Shown here one piece after another: positions 8,727 through 17,482 of a stretch of 64,000 nucleotides of DNA. Below the pieces are notes generated by a model, which was not told where the DNA came from, searched no databases, and was given only the letters and a program-made list of their open reading frames with translations. The stretch lies in the NCBI GenBank assembly GCA_028289285.1, contig JANQRF010000002.1, positions 1,178,001 through 1,242,000 on the forward strand, given 5' to 3'. This DNA comes from Alphaproteobacteria bacterium. Its GTDB lineage: Bacteria; Pseudomonadota; Alphaproteobacteria; Micavibrionales; Micavibrionaceae. The position numbers and the translations under genes were made by a program. Every line of letters starts with the position of its first letter. The stretch's first letter is position 1.

Positions 8727-9701
8727 TTATTTATTTCCCCGAATACGCACACGGCCGTCTTTTTCAATCCCTGGAATCACTTCTGTTCGTACGCCTTTTA
8801 AGCTTCCCGTAAAAGATGGCTTAACTAAAGCTTCCCAAACAACTTTACCGCTGCTGACTTCATATTTTACAAGCGTCCCATCCAGCAGCCTAAGTTCATC
8901 CAAAAGCGCCTGAATACGCACCATATGGTTAATCGTATCACTTTGGAGAGATTGGTTCGCCTGCAAGGTTAGATTAATCGCAGCCCTATCTGTATCTCTT
9001 TTTACTTTTGCCAAATCACGTTTAACGATATTGGTATAAAAATATTGAAAAGAGAGGATTCCAAAAATTACCAGATTCATAAATATACCAACGAGCAACA
9101 ATACCCGAGCTGCGCCGCGGGAGAGTTTTTCTGTTTTCAGCATGCGGTTACGCCATGGCACGACATCTGCTACATCCGGGTTCAATGTGACAAAATTCGC
9201 ATCCATGCTCTGAATACGTGGAAGCAATGTTCTAGATGCACCAATAAAAACCTGCATCCGGCCCGTATCAGGATCCCAGCGCAAAGCAGATGCCATCCCT
9301 TCTTGTTCATACAGATAAACCGTTTCCCGGTCCCAATATTCACTATTGCCTGGAAGGGCCGCCGCTAAAGGGCACCAACTATCCGGACTGGAAGCCAACG
9401 CAGAGGATGGGCACGCTAAATACCAAATACGTTTATCTTCAACGCTATAGACAAAATGGACCTTCTCCGTTCCACACGCCTGGGAAGCTGCATTCCAAAC
9501 AGCCTCTTCTTCCGTCCCCGCCAGATGAGGTATGGAGCCGCCAATTAGTTCTTGCGGTAAATAAGGCACCAGGTTTTTAACGAAAGCTTTTGTTTCACCG
9601 GCGAGACGGTCGGCAAGACCAGGCTGAAGACGAGCGACACCTTCTTTTTCGCCTGATGTCTGCTTTGCAGTTGTTTTTGAGACTTTGGAAAAAAAAGACA
9701 T
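8727..9701 (-). CDS. Pilus assembly protein, PilM/PilN-like fusion layout
   Basis: A 324-residue protein. Residues 1-190 are cytoplasmic and mixed alpha/beta. One membrane helix runs at about 199-222, and the last 100 residues are periplasmic with a helical, coiled-coil-prone start. In layout it resembles the BfpC-type inner-membrane component of type IVb pili, where the cytoplasmic PilM-like and membrane PilN-like parts are one chain. The start ATG is two bases after the stop of the platform gene, so they are co-transcribed. Function is assigned from position and topology only; no strong family motif was recognised. Confidence 0.6.
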   Translation of the reverse strand: MSFFSKVSKTTAKQTSGEKEGVARLQPGLADRLAGETKAFVKNLVPYLPQELIGGSIPHLAGTEEEAVWNAASQACGTEKVHFVYSVEDKRIWYLACPSSALASSPDSWCPLAAALPGNSEYWDRETVYLYEQEGMASALRWDPDTGRMQVFIGASRTLLPRIQSMDANFVTLNPDVADVVPWRNRMLKTEKLSRGAARVLLLVGIFMNLVIFGILSFQYFYTNIVKRDLAKVKRDTDRAAINLTLQANQSLQSDTINHMVRIQALLDELRLLDGTLVKYEVSSGKVVWEALVKPSFTGSLKGVRTEVIPGIEKDGRVRIRGNK

Positions 9702-9703
9702 CT

Positions 9704-10924
9704 TTAAAACGCCCCTTCTGTGAGAGAGCTCATCATACTATCCATGCTCATATTCATAACAGTCAGGGCGTAAATGGCGCTTCCAAAAGCAATTGCAAGA
9801 TAAAGACCGGTCAGGGCAAAGGCGATCCAGACAATTAAACTATGTTTTGTCTTGGCTGCCTGCGCACGCATCTCGGCAATAGACTCCATGATTGTAGCAA
9901 CCTGTGTGAGATCGGACAAGGTGGCGAGCTCCAAACGCTCCGTATAGGTCAAAGGCTCTCTGTCCAACGCCCCCCCCAGCATGATCCCGCGCTCTAGATC
10001 TGCAGCCGTATCCAGCCAGTATTTTGAAATATCCGGTGAGGTTGTCGCCTCTGATGCCTGATCCAGCGCAACATTAATCGGTACGAGGCCTTTCAGCATC
10101 CGCGAGCAGGCCGACATCGAATCAGCAAATCCAAGATCCCGCAAATATCCCCCGATCAGGGGTATTTTCCGGACGATCCGTGCCGTCGGCCAGTCTTTCT
10201 TACCTTTATTCACCATGAAGGAAATGACGGTCCAACCCATAAAAATAGCCATACCAACCGCCGTGGCAATAAGAACATCCCATGTCAGCGAGAGCATACC
10301 AACAACATTTTCATATTTTTCAAGCTCTTCCGGTTTGGTTGGTTTATTGTCTAAAAACCAGTCCAGAACCATTCCGCGTCCCCAGATCAGGGATTGCACA
10401 ATCGTAAACACGTCAAAAGCCAGCCACCCCATTGTTCCCATAATGGCGCGTGCATTTTTGCGTTTTTGCGTAACTGACTGAATAGCATGGGGAATGCCGT
10501 CTTCCAGCTTATTGGCTTTATCACTTGCCGCCAAAATAGCCAGCGTCCCGGGATCAAAAATATTCATGGCTTTGAGCGCATCAATCACCCCAAGGCCCCG
10601 CGCCAAAGCTTCCCGGGCAGGTGAGAGAATATTTTGACGCATCGGAGAGCGCTCACTTTCAATGATTTTCCAGAGCGCAACACCCGGAGACGTCGCTGTC
10701 GATCTAAATTGAATACCGCGCAAAAGCTGGACCTGCCACATGGCAGAGCGTGCAAGCAATCTTTCTAATGGAGAGCGTTCATGGGGGCGAATCGATAAAA
10801 CATAACCATTGCGCTTACTGATTTCATTGCGCACATCATCCTCGCTAGGAAGATAAAAGGTCTCAACCTCCCGCTTTGCGCCGGAGGTTGTATCATAGGC
10901 TATTTCTGCAATCCATTGCTGCAC
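9704..10924 (-). CDS. Type IV pilus / type II secretion platform protein (GspF/PilC/BfpE-like)
   Basis: The polytopic inner-membrane protein that couples the assembly ATPase to pilin polymerisation. The 406 residues hold two copies of the T2SF-type helical domain. Membrane helices lie near the middle (IMGTMGWLAFDVFTIVQSL and VLIATAVGMAIFMGWTVIS) and at the C-terminus (IVWIAFALTGLYLAIAFGS). KIPLIGGYLRDLGFADSMSA is the typical repeat region. Translation appears to start at GTG 10924, nine bases after the ATPase stop. Overall similarity seems closer to the divergent IVb branch than to classic PilC. Confidence 0.82.
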   Translation of the reverse strand: MQQWIAEIAYDTTSGAKREVETFYLPSEDDVRNEISKRNGYVLSIRPHERSPLERLLARSAMWQVQLLRGIQFRSTATSPGVALWKIIESERSPMRQNILSPAREALARGLGVIDALKAMNIFDPGTLAILAASDKANKLEDGIPHAIQSVTQKRKNARAIMGTMGWLAFDVFTIVQSLIWGRGMVLDWFLDNKPTKPEELEKYENVVGMLSLTWDVLIATAVGMAIFMGWTVISFMVNKGKKDWPTARIVRKIPLIGGYLRDLGFADSMSACSRMLKGLVPINVALDQASEATTSPDISKYWLDTAADLERGIMLGGALDREPLTYTERLELATLSDLTQVATIMESIAEMRAQAAKTKHSLIVWIAFALTGLYLAIAFGSAIYALTVMNMSMDSMMSSLTEGAF

Positions 10925-10933
10925 CCTTGCCCC

Positions 10934-12763
10934 CTATTCCTCCAAATACGAAATAGCCGACTTCGCATCCACCTGGCCTGTGATGACAAGGTCGATCAAT
11001 CCTTCGCGGCGTGTATGAACAATGACGCCCTCTTCCCCTGCAAGCGTGTTTACATTGTGAATGAGCGCGTCATAGACTTTATTCCGTTGTCCCGGACCAA
11101 GCGTAATCAGGATTGCGTCAAGAAGAAGCGTCCGTCCGGCAATGCCTGTTCTGTTACATAAATCACATCCGGCAGGATTATGGGTGCGCACCTCTTCGCT
11201 ACCGTCAAACCCCATCTGTGCGATCTCATCCGGATTTAAAACATTTTGAACTTGTGTATGACCTGAACAGCCCTGGCAAAGGGTTCGCACAAGTCGCTGG
11301 TTTAGAATTGCTCGCACTTGTTGAGAAAGTGTAAATGTTGAAGAGCGTTCCCGTTCAGCCGGCATAAGAGATCTTAAACGTTCAAAAGTCTGAAGCGCCG
11401 TATCCGCGTGTACGGTTGAAATCACGGTATGGCCCGATTCCGCCGCCCGCAAAGATGTTTCAACCGTATCGGAATCACGCATTTCCCCGATGATGATATA
11501 GTCCGGATCGTGACGCATGGCTGCGCGGATCAGATCCCCGAATTCTCCACCCGGCATACCAGGACGCACCTGCCACTGAGTCGCATAACGCAGTTCATAT
11601 TCGATCGGATCTTCAATCGTCAAAACATGTTTACGGCGCCGGTCAATTTCCTGCACGCAAGCATAAAGCGTTGTTGTTTTACCGGACCCTGTCGGCCCAG
11701 AAAGAAGAATTAATCCTCCACCCCCTTTAATCTCGGGCGATAGAAGATGCGCCAGATGATCCCCGACGTCCGGATGGCGACGGAAAAGCTCATCAAAGCC
11801 TTTGAGTGCCGCGCGATCAAGAAGACGCATGGTGATCTTTTCACCATCCTGCGCCTGCGGTCCGGCGGCGACACGTACATCAATACTTCGACCCTGCCAC
11901 ATAAAGCTAAAACGCCCATCCTTTGGTGTCACACGGTCCCCGAAGTTTAAGCCTGCATCCCGTTTCAAAAGCGTTGTTAAACGCGCCATCGCATCAGACG
12001 GCAAAAGATGCATCGGGATCAAATCTCCATCAATACGGTATTTAATCCAGTTCGGCGTATCCGGGTTATTATCCTGCACAAGGTGAATATCAGAAGCACG
12101 AAGTTGGAGGGATTCGGCAAGCATATCGCGCTGAAACTGATTAAGAAGCAAACCGTTATCGACATCATCAAGCCACATGGCCAGTGTTTTTTCGCAGCGA
12201 TCTGCGGAAAGATCATGCACGGAACGAAGTGTTTCCAGGAGCTCTGCGCGATCCCAGATTTCAACCTCAACACGCTCAACATGAAAACCGCATCGCTTTG
12301 CTGTTGAATGTAAATTATCAATCTGCCGGTCATTCAGATCGTTCAAGGGCGCAATCTTAAGCACACCATTGCGTAAACCAATTAGATGAATGCTAAGCGG
12401 GAGCCAGGACTGAACAGGCAAAACGGATCGGAGCTGATCTCCAGTTGCACGATCTTTAATAGAGGTTTCTTCATCGCTTTTGGTTGATGCGGTCGCACCC
12501 GCCATATCCAAAAGTTGCTCTGTCGAACGGGAAAGACCTTGTTCAAGGAACATCGCACGCTCGCGCTGCACCATATCAAGATAACGCTCACGGCCTTCTT
12601 TGGTACGCTGACGGCGTTCACCTATCTCCGTATTCCTGCGCTCAACACCACCGGGTGGCTTACCATCTATTTGGCGCCTGTCATCTCCCGCGCGCCGCTC
12701 CATGGGCGTCGGTTCGACCTTTCCCAAAAGGCCATCATCCATATGGTTTTCACGCTCATCCAT
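10934..12763 (-). CDS. Pilus assembly ATPase, GspE/PilB family
   Basis: A 609-residue secretion ATPase that powers pilus extension. Walker A is GPTGSGKTTTLYA (from G356), followed by HVLTIEDPIEY (Asp box), IIIGEMRDSDT (Walker B) and STVHADTALQTFERL (His box). A zinc-finger pair, LCQGC and CDLCNRTG, is near the C-terminus. The first 110 residues are highly charged and poorly conserved. The ATG at 12763 has GAGG upstream. No second, PilT-type retraction ATPase was seen in the cluster, so retraction would need an unlinked gene or be absent. Confidence 0.93.
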   Translation of the reverse strand: MDERENHMDDGLLGKVEPTPMERRAGDDRRQIDGKPPGGVERRNTEIGERRQRTKEGRERYLDMVQRERAMFLEQGLSRSTEQLLDMAGATASTKSDEETSIKDRATGDQLRSVLPVQSWLPLSIHLIGLRNGVLKIAPLNDLNDRQIDNLHSTAKRCGFHVERVEVEIWDRAELLETLRSVHDLSADRCEKTLAMWLDDVDNGLLLNQFQRDMLAESLQLRASDIHLVQDNNPDTPNWIKYRIDGDLIPMHLLPSDAMARLTTLLKRDAGLNFGDRVTPKDGRFSFMWQGRSIDVRVAAGPQAQDGEKITMRLLDRAALKGFDELFRRHPDVGDHLAHLLSPEIKGGGGLILLSGPTGSGKTTTLYACVQEIDRRRKHVLTIEDPIEYELRYATQWQVRPGMPGGEFGDLIRAAMRHDPDYIIIGEMRDSDTVETSLRAAESGHTVISTVHADTALQTFERLRSLMPAERERSSTFTLSQQVRAILNQRLVRTLCQGCSGHTQVQNVLNPDEIAQMGFDGSEEVRTHNPAGCDLCNRTGIAGRTLLLDAILITLGPGQRNKVYDALIHNVNTLAGEEGVIVHTRREGLIDLVITGQVDAKSAISYLEE

Positions 12764-12777
12764 AGCGCCTCAAAAAG

Positions 12778-14334
12778 TTAATTCGATGTGTCGGAACTCT
12801 CACTCGTACTTGCACTAGATGATTCTGAACCATTTTGGTTAATAGAAGATAAAGATCTGTCGAAAAGCAGCAGAACCTGTTGATCTCCATTGGTAAATTT
12901 GACCGCACTCGGCCGGATTTCGACCCCCCAGAGCACGCCGCCAATAACGGTTTCTTCATTATTGAAAATAACCCGGCTTCCGCCTGGCCCAGATACAATC
13001 GCCCTGTTCCCACCATGTGATGTAATCGTATACCCGTCCAGAACGCCGCGCACATCACGTGGACCGGAACGAGAAGATCTCCTTGGAGGAGCACTCTCCC
13101 CCGAGTCATCTTCAGATAAATCACTGACCGTTAACGGCCGGACATTGCTGAGTAAATCATCACTGAGGACAATCGCCTGACTGTCTTTATTAATTGTATC
13201 TGTTGCTTCCCCGCGCACCGGCAAAACAAGAATACCGCGCGCGCCTGTGTGAGAGACTTGTAAATCATCTAAAATAGAGCCCTCGCGCACAGGTTCCCAA
13301 ACAAGCGTGAGTGGGCAGGCCTCTGTTGGATCCAGCTTTGTTCCAACGGAGCAACCACCGGATTCTATACTCACACCGCTATCATTATTCGACAACCTAA
13401 TACCCTGAATAGCAGCGCTTGCATCACCACTATTGACCAAAGAAACAGTAATAGAAGATCTGCTTTCAATATTCGTTCCAAAATTAATTTCCCGCAAAGA
13501 AGAGATAATCAACCCTTTTCCAGGCACAGCTTCCGGAAAAACTTCTGCTTCACTTGGATCGCTTGGCTCATATTCGCCGCTAATCGGAATACTGGTCACA
13601 CTTGTGGGCCCGTCATGCTGCACAACAATCACGCCGCGTGACGGCCCTTTTTGAACCGGTGCCCAGCTCACCGTTACAATACACGCCTCTCCTGTATTGA
13701 GATTTTCACAATCCGTATCGATGGCATACCCAGACTGCGCCGCTGATTCGATGTAGATGCCCTTAATATCAATCGCATTAGATGTGACATTTCGAAGCAC
13801 CACAGAATCAACCAAAGGCTGACTCGCATCCACTTGCCCAAATTCTACCCTATCCGGAATTGCTTCAACATCATTGATCATATCGCGGCTGGCATCGCCT
13901 GAGCTTTCAACATTCCCGCTCACTGTTGTTGTTGTCAGACGCGTACGCCCGTCATGACGCACCAGAATTTCAATACGGTATTTTCCCGCCTGAAGCCCCT
14001 GAACATTCAACGCAATGGCACAGACCGCCCCCGTTTCAAGCGGTGTAAGCGAGCATTGATTTTGACTGACGCTGGCCGATACGTTTGAGGACGGATAAAG
14101 ACTTATATCTGAAATGGTTAAAGGCTTACTCGCATCATTACGCATCAACACAACAACCTGCGAGGCTGATCCAAGAGAAACTGTTCCGCCGTCAATATTA
14201 TCATTGACCGCAACAAGATCTGCGCCCGTTCCCCCAGCCGCACGTGTCCCGGGATCTTCAAACGCGCTTTGGGCACGTGCTTCAGCAGCGAATGCCAGAA
14301 ATATAAGAAAAACCAGTAGAAAACGAGATAGCAT
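12778..14334 (-). CDS. Secreted protein with three Ig-like repeats and a PilP-like C-terminus
   Basis: The product is 518 residues when started at ATG 14334, giving a clean Sec signal (FLLVFLIFLAFAAEARAQ); the frame upstream to 14370 adds a poor leader. Three repeats of about 110-120 residues follow. Each has a paired-cysteine motif ending in a beta strand (QCSLTPLETGAVCAIALNV, GEACIVTVSWAP, TEACPLTLVWEP), as in ASPM/SPD-2/Hydin-type or choice-of-anchor Ig folds. A Ser/Pro-rich linker leads to a C-terminal domain (GYTITSHGGNRAIVSGPGG onwards) that resembles PilP/TcpC-type secretin partners. It lies between the secretin and ATPase genes, so a periplasmic bridge to the secretin is likely. Confidence 0.72.
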   Translation of the reverse strand: MLSRFLLVFLIFLAFAAEARAQSAFEDPGTRAAGGTGADLVAVNDNIDGGTVSLGSASQVVVLMRNDASKPLTISDISLYPSSNVSASVSQNQCSLTPLETGAVCAIALNVQGLQAGKYRIEILVRHDGRTRLTTTTVSGNVESSGDASRDMINDVEAIPDRVEFGQVDASQPLVDSVVLRNVTSNAIDIKGIYIESAAQSGYAIDTDCENLNTGEACIVTVSWAPVQKGPSRGVIVVQHDGPTSVTSIPISGEYEPSDPSEAEVFPEAVPGKGLIISSLREINFGTNIESRSSITVSLVNSGDASAAIQGIRLSNNDSGVSIESGGCSVGTKLDPTEACPLTLVWEPVREGSILDDLQVSHTGARGILVLPVRGEATDTINKDSQAIVLSDDLLSNVRPLTVSDLSEDDSGESAPPRRSSRSGPRDVRGVLDGYTITSHGGNRAIVSGPGGSRVIFNNEETVIGGVLWGVEIRPSAVKFTNGDQQVLLLFDRSLSSINQNGSESSSASTSESSDTSN

Positions 14335-14459
14335 GCGATCCTCAAAACATGTCAAAGCGAAGCCGAGCAAAAATGCTCAAACTTGTTCTTATTTTATCAT
14401 GAAACGGTTGTAAAAAAAGGCGATTTTAAAAAAAGCCCCCAGTTTCAAAGGGATAAAAA

Positions 14460-16472
14460 CTAGTAATAAGTAGACGGATCTGACGGACTAACGCGTGACG
14501 AAGACGCGCCATACGTAGAATAAGACGGCGCAGAAGTGCCTTCCAAATCATAAATCTGAATAGAGTCACCATTGGAAGATGAGATAACCGGAGAAGATTG
14601 CGAAGACACTCTGTCAGATACTATTGAGCTACGCCCTTCATACCGATTTGTATAAATATCATCAGAAACTTGAACACTCGGCGAAACAGAGACGGGCTGG
14701 ATTGGTTCCGCAATAACAGGTTCGGGCTCCGGAAGTGTTGCTAAAGAGGGTGAAACAGCAATAGGTTCAGGCGTTACAGGCGCCAAAGGCAGAGAAGAAG
14801 AGCTGCGCTGATCGTAACGATTGCTATACACAACAGGTTCAGGATCTGGCGCACTCACACGAAGCGGTGTGCGTGGCTGCGTTTCAACTACCCGCCTCGT
14901 CGTTTGAGGTTCCAATTCTTGCTCTGGTTCCAGTTGAGAAGTTGGCGTTGGAAGCGTGGATATGCCAGAAGACACAGGCACCCGGGCTGACATCACAGCT
15001 TCAGAACGCACTGCTTTCATCGCTACCTGGGCAGGCTCTTCAGATTGCATCGTATAAGCAACAACACGCGGACGCAGTAAGAAAACCAGCTCCAGGTTCT
15101 CTGTTTCCGCTGTACGGCTTTGCGGCAGGATCGGCTCCATAAAGCCAGGACCTTCATTGTTGAAATTATCTTGTTCCTGGACAAGACCGGCAATTAGAAC
15201 AGAATCACCAGGACGGACACGAATCTGAGTCGTTAACTCGCGCTCTGTTGTTTGCGGCAACTGAATAGACGTGCTGGTACCTTCATCACCACCATCAGAA
15301 AATACAAAATTGTCGATTGCCAAAACATTGGTCAAAGCAATATCAATATCCGCATAAACCGTTGATTTATCCCACGTGCTTCCGATATTCAACGTAAAGC
15401 CTGAATCGACTGAATCCGTATTAACGGAGGTAGAAGATGACCCTTCTCCATTTAGCGTCGTTGTCACTTCAGAAACATAATTTTCAGTTTCAGCTACACG
15501 CAATTCAGCTTCTGATCCAGACAGAACGGTGATCTGCGGTTGTGAAATGGATTTAACTGCGCCAAAGCGGGACAGGAAATTCAGGACGTCTGTCGGTGTG
15601 GCTCCGATCGCACTGGTTGTCGGCAAGCCTATACTAATTGGGTTTGTAAAGTTTGTCCCGACAGCGCCGTCTACACCAATACTAAAATTGAATTTTCCTG
15701 CCGTATCCAGAAGCGACCAATCAATCCCGGTTGAGTTTCCGGCATTCAAGGAAACCTCCCAGATATAAGTTTCAAAGACGATCATCGCCGTATTGGCACG
15801 TAAGCGTTGAAAATACCTGGCGGCGATCTCCGATGTCCGCTGCGTTGCCGTGTAGACAATTGTGCGCGTCGTTGTATCAACGATTGGATCTCCTTCACCC
15901 AAAACTGCCGAGAGCCCTTCAGCAATATCACTTAAAAAGCTTGTGGAGTCTTCTCCTGATCCTATTGGTGGAACTGTTACGGTAAAAGTCTGTACGTCTT
16001 TAACAATCAAACCTGCATCCTCATAAGAGCAATACATATTAGCCAGAGAACAGACACGCCGTACAACTTTATCCAGTTCGCCCTGCAGATTGGCAACTGT
16101 CACTCTGCGGTTAAACGCTTCATCTGTTTCAAATGCCAGGGAAATATCGTAATCAGCCAGGATAAGCTGCAGGGCGCCCGCAAGCGTTTCATTGCGCAGC
16201 TCAAACGGCCCAACAATTTCAGATGGCAGCGGGTTATCGGAAAGCACCTCGGGGACAAGCACATCATCCCCCAAGGGCAAATACATGACGCTATCAGGGC
16301 GTTCATTAATCGCGGCACGCCGTGGTTCTGCAGAGACCGGGGAAGGAATATTCACCGTGCGCGCCTCAGGTACATTTACATCTGCGCACGCAGCAAGAGA
16401 GGTAAGCGCAAAGACACCCAGCGCCATCATAAGAAATGGTTTCAAAACGCTATAAGGTACACGCTCAATCAT
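14460..16472 (-). CDS. Type IVb-like pilus secretin, outer-membrane lipoprotein
   Basis: A 670-residue outer-membrane channel. The signal peptide ends in lipobox LAAC, with C29 as the lipidated residue, as in BfpB/TcpC-class secretins. An STN/N0-type domain lies near 85-150 and the secretin beta-barrel near 240-470, including the QPQITVLSGSEAELRV and VLIAGLVQEQ regions. The last 190 residues are a low-complexity Pro/Ser/Glu-rich tail with two related units (YSNRYDQRSSSS and YTNRYEGRSSIV). It follows the response regulator by five bases. The 125-base gap downstream holds no gene, only a short GAGCA/TGCTC hairpin at 14365-14378. Confidence 0.9.
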   Translation of the reverse strand: MIERVPYSVLKPFLMMALGVFALTSLAACADVNVPEARTVNIPSPVSAEPRRAAINERPDSVMYLPLGDDVLVPEVLSDNPLPSEIVGPFELRNETLAGALQLILADYDISLAFETDEAFNRRVTVANLQGELDKVVRRVCSLANMYCSYEDAGLIVKDVQTFTVTVPPIGSGEDSTSFLSDIAEGLSAVLGEGDPIVDTTTRTIVYTATQRTSEIAARYFQRLRANTAMIVFETYIWEVSLNAGNSTGIDWSLLDTAGKFNFSIGVDGAVGTNFTNPISIGLPTTSAIGATPTDVLNFLSRFGAVKSISQPQITVLSGSEAELRVAETENYVSEVTTTLNGEGSSSTSVNTDSVDSGFTLNIGSTWDKSTVYADIDIALTNVLAIDNFVFSDGGDEGTSTSIQLPQTTERELTTQIRVRPGDSVLIAGLVQEQDNFNNEGPGFMEPILPQSRTAETENLELVFLLRPRVVAYTMQSEEPAQVAMKAVRSEAVMSARVPVSSGISTLPTPTSQLEPEQELEPQTTRRVVETQPRTPLRVSAPDPEPVVYSNRYDQRSSSSLPLAPVTPEPIAVSPSLATLPEPEPVIAEPIQPVSVSPSVQVSDDIYTNRYEGRSSIVSDRVSSQSSPVISSSNGDSIQIYDLEGTSAPSYSTYGASSSRVSPSDPSTYY

Positions 16473-16477
16473 ACTCT

Positions 16478-16864
16478 TTAAGATGCTCTCTTCCGATATG
16501 CCATGAGGGTCCGCTCAACTGTCTTTAAAAGCCTGTCCTTTTGAACCGGCTTAATCAGAACGGCGCCAACCCCCCATGTCTGAGATTGCTCCAATAAATC
16601 AGGGTTGTTATCCCCAGTCACAAGAATTACGGGAATATCAATGTCTTTGCCACGAATAGTCTTAATAAAGCCAAAACCATCCACAGGCTCCATGCGCACG
16701 TCGACAATGGCTACTTCAATTTTTTCTTCGTTCATAACTTCTATCGCACGCGTGCCGTCTGTGGCTTCAGTGACATTATAGCCATCATCGCTTAAGAATT
16801 TAACGATTTGCATACGGACAAAATCATTATCTTCCGCAACCAGAGCCATAGCTTTTTGTGTCAT
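16478..16864 (-). CDS. Single-domain response regulator leading the pilus operon
   Basis: A 128-residue CheY-like receiver. The acidic pocket is EDND near the N-terminus, the phospho-acceptor is D55 in IVDVRMEP, and the conserved Thr and Lys are in LVTGDNN and IKPVQK. No output domain is present. Start ATG 16864 (MTQKAMAL) removes an 11-residue extension with no ribosome site. It is the first gene of the minus-strand pilus operon, so it may control pilus activity by protein contact. No kinase is adjacent; the hybrid kinase at 4260-6542 just past the cluster is a possible but unproven partner. Confidence 0.88.
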   Translation of the reverse strand: MTQKAMALVAEDNDFVRMQIVKFLSDDGYNVTEATDGTRAIEVMNEEKIEVAIVDVRMEPVDGFGFIKTIRGKDIDIPVILVTGDNNPDLLEQSQTWGVGAVLIKPVQKDRLLKTVERTLMAYRKRAS

Positions 16865-16957
16865 GATTTGAGTTGACCTTAATATCAAGTGATTCACTTT
16901 TATCCAAAAAGCCTATAGCATGGACTTTACCTTGGCAATCTGAAGACATTCACAAAG

Positions 16958-17482
16958 ATGCTTTTATTCCTGTCTTTTCTCATTCATTTGATCGGCTTTG
17001 CGCTGTTATCGATTCTTTCCTATATCGACTTGCGCACGCGCCTTTTGCCGAATGTTTTCGTATTCTCTTTTGCAGTGTGCGCGCTTGCCTTTCATGCGGT
17101 CACGCTTTGTGCATATCTTGCCCCTTTGCACATTATTGCAGGCGCGGCAGTTTGCGGCGGGCTGCTCTATCTCGTGCGCGCCGCCGCGAACGCGTATTAT
17201 CAACAAGATGCTCTTGGGTTGGGAGATGTGAAACTCATGGCTGCCGCCGGCCTCTGGCTTGGTGTGGATGGCGGGCTGTTTGCCCTTACACTCGGGGCTT
17301 TTGCAGGATTGTTACACGGTATTGCGTACGGGCTTTGGCAATCTTTCAAAACCAAAGAGAGACCCAATTTTCATAGACTTGCGATCCCGGCAGGCCCCGG
17401 ATTTGCTATCGGCATTATCCTGATTGCCCTGTGGCAATACAGGCCGTTTTACCTGGAGGTGTTGCATGGCTTCGGCGCTTGA
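16958..17482 (+). CDS. Prepilin peptidase, A24 family (CpaA/TadV-like)
   Basis: A membrane aspartyl protease of 174 residues that cleaves type IV prepilin leaders. Catalytic aspartates are D24 in SYIDLRTRLLPN and D90 in GLGDVKLMAAAG. About six hydrophobic helices are visible. The N-terminal methyltransferase domain of PilD is absent, as in the CpaA/TadV branch. It is transcribed divergently from the pilus operon; the 93-base gap 16865-16957 must hold both promoters. Its 3' end overlaps the CoA-transferase start by 17 bases. Because the pilin-like proteins lack Glu5, it is not certain that they are its substrates. Confidence 0.9.
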   Translation: MLLFLSFLIHLIGFALLSILSYIDLRTRLLPNVFVFSFAVCALAFHAVTLCAYLAPLHIIAGAAVCGGLLYLVRAAANAYYQQDALGLGDVKLMAAAGLWLGVDGGLFALTLGAFAGLLHGIAYGLWQSFKTKERPNFHRLAIPAGPGFAIGIILIALWQYRPFYLEVLHGFGA

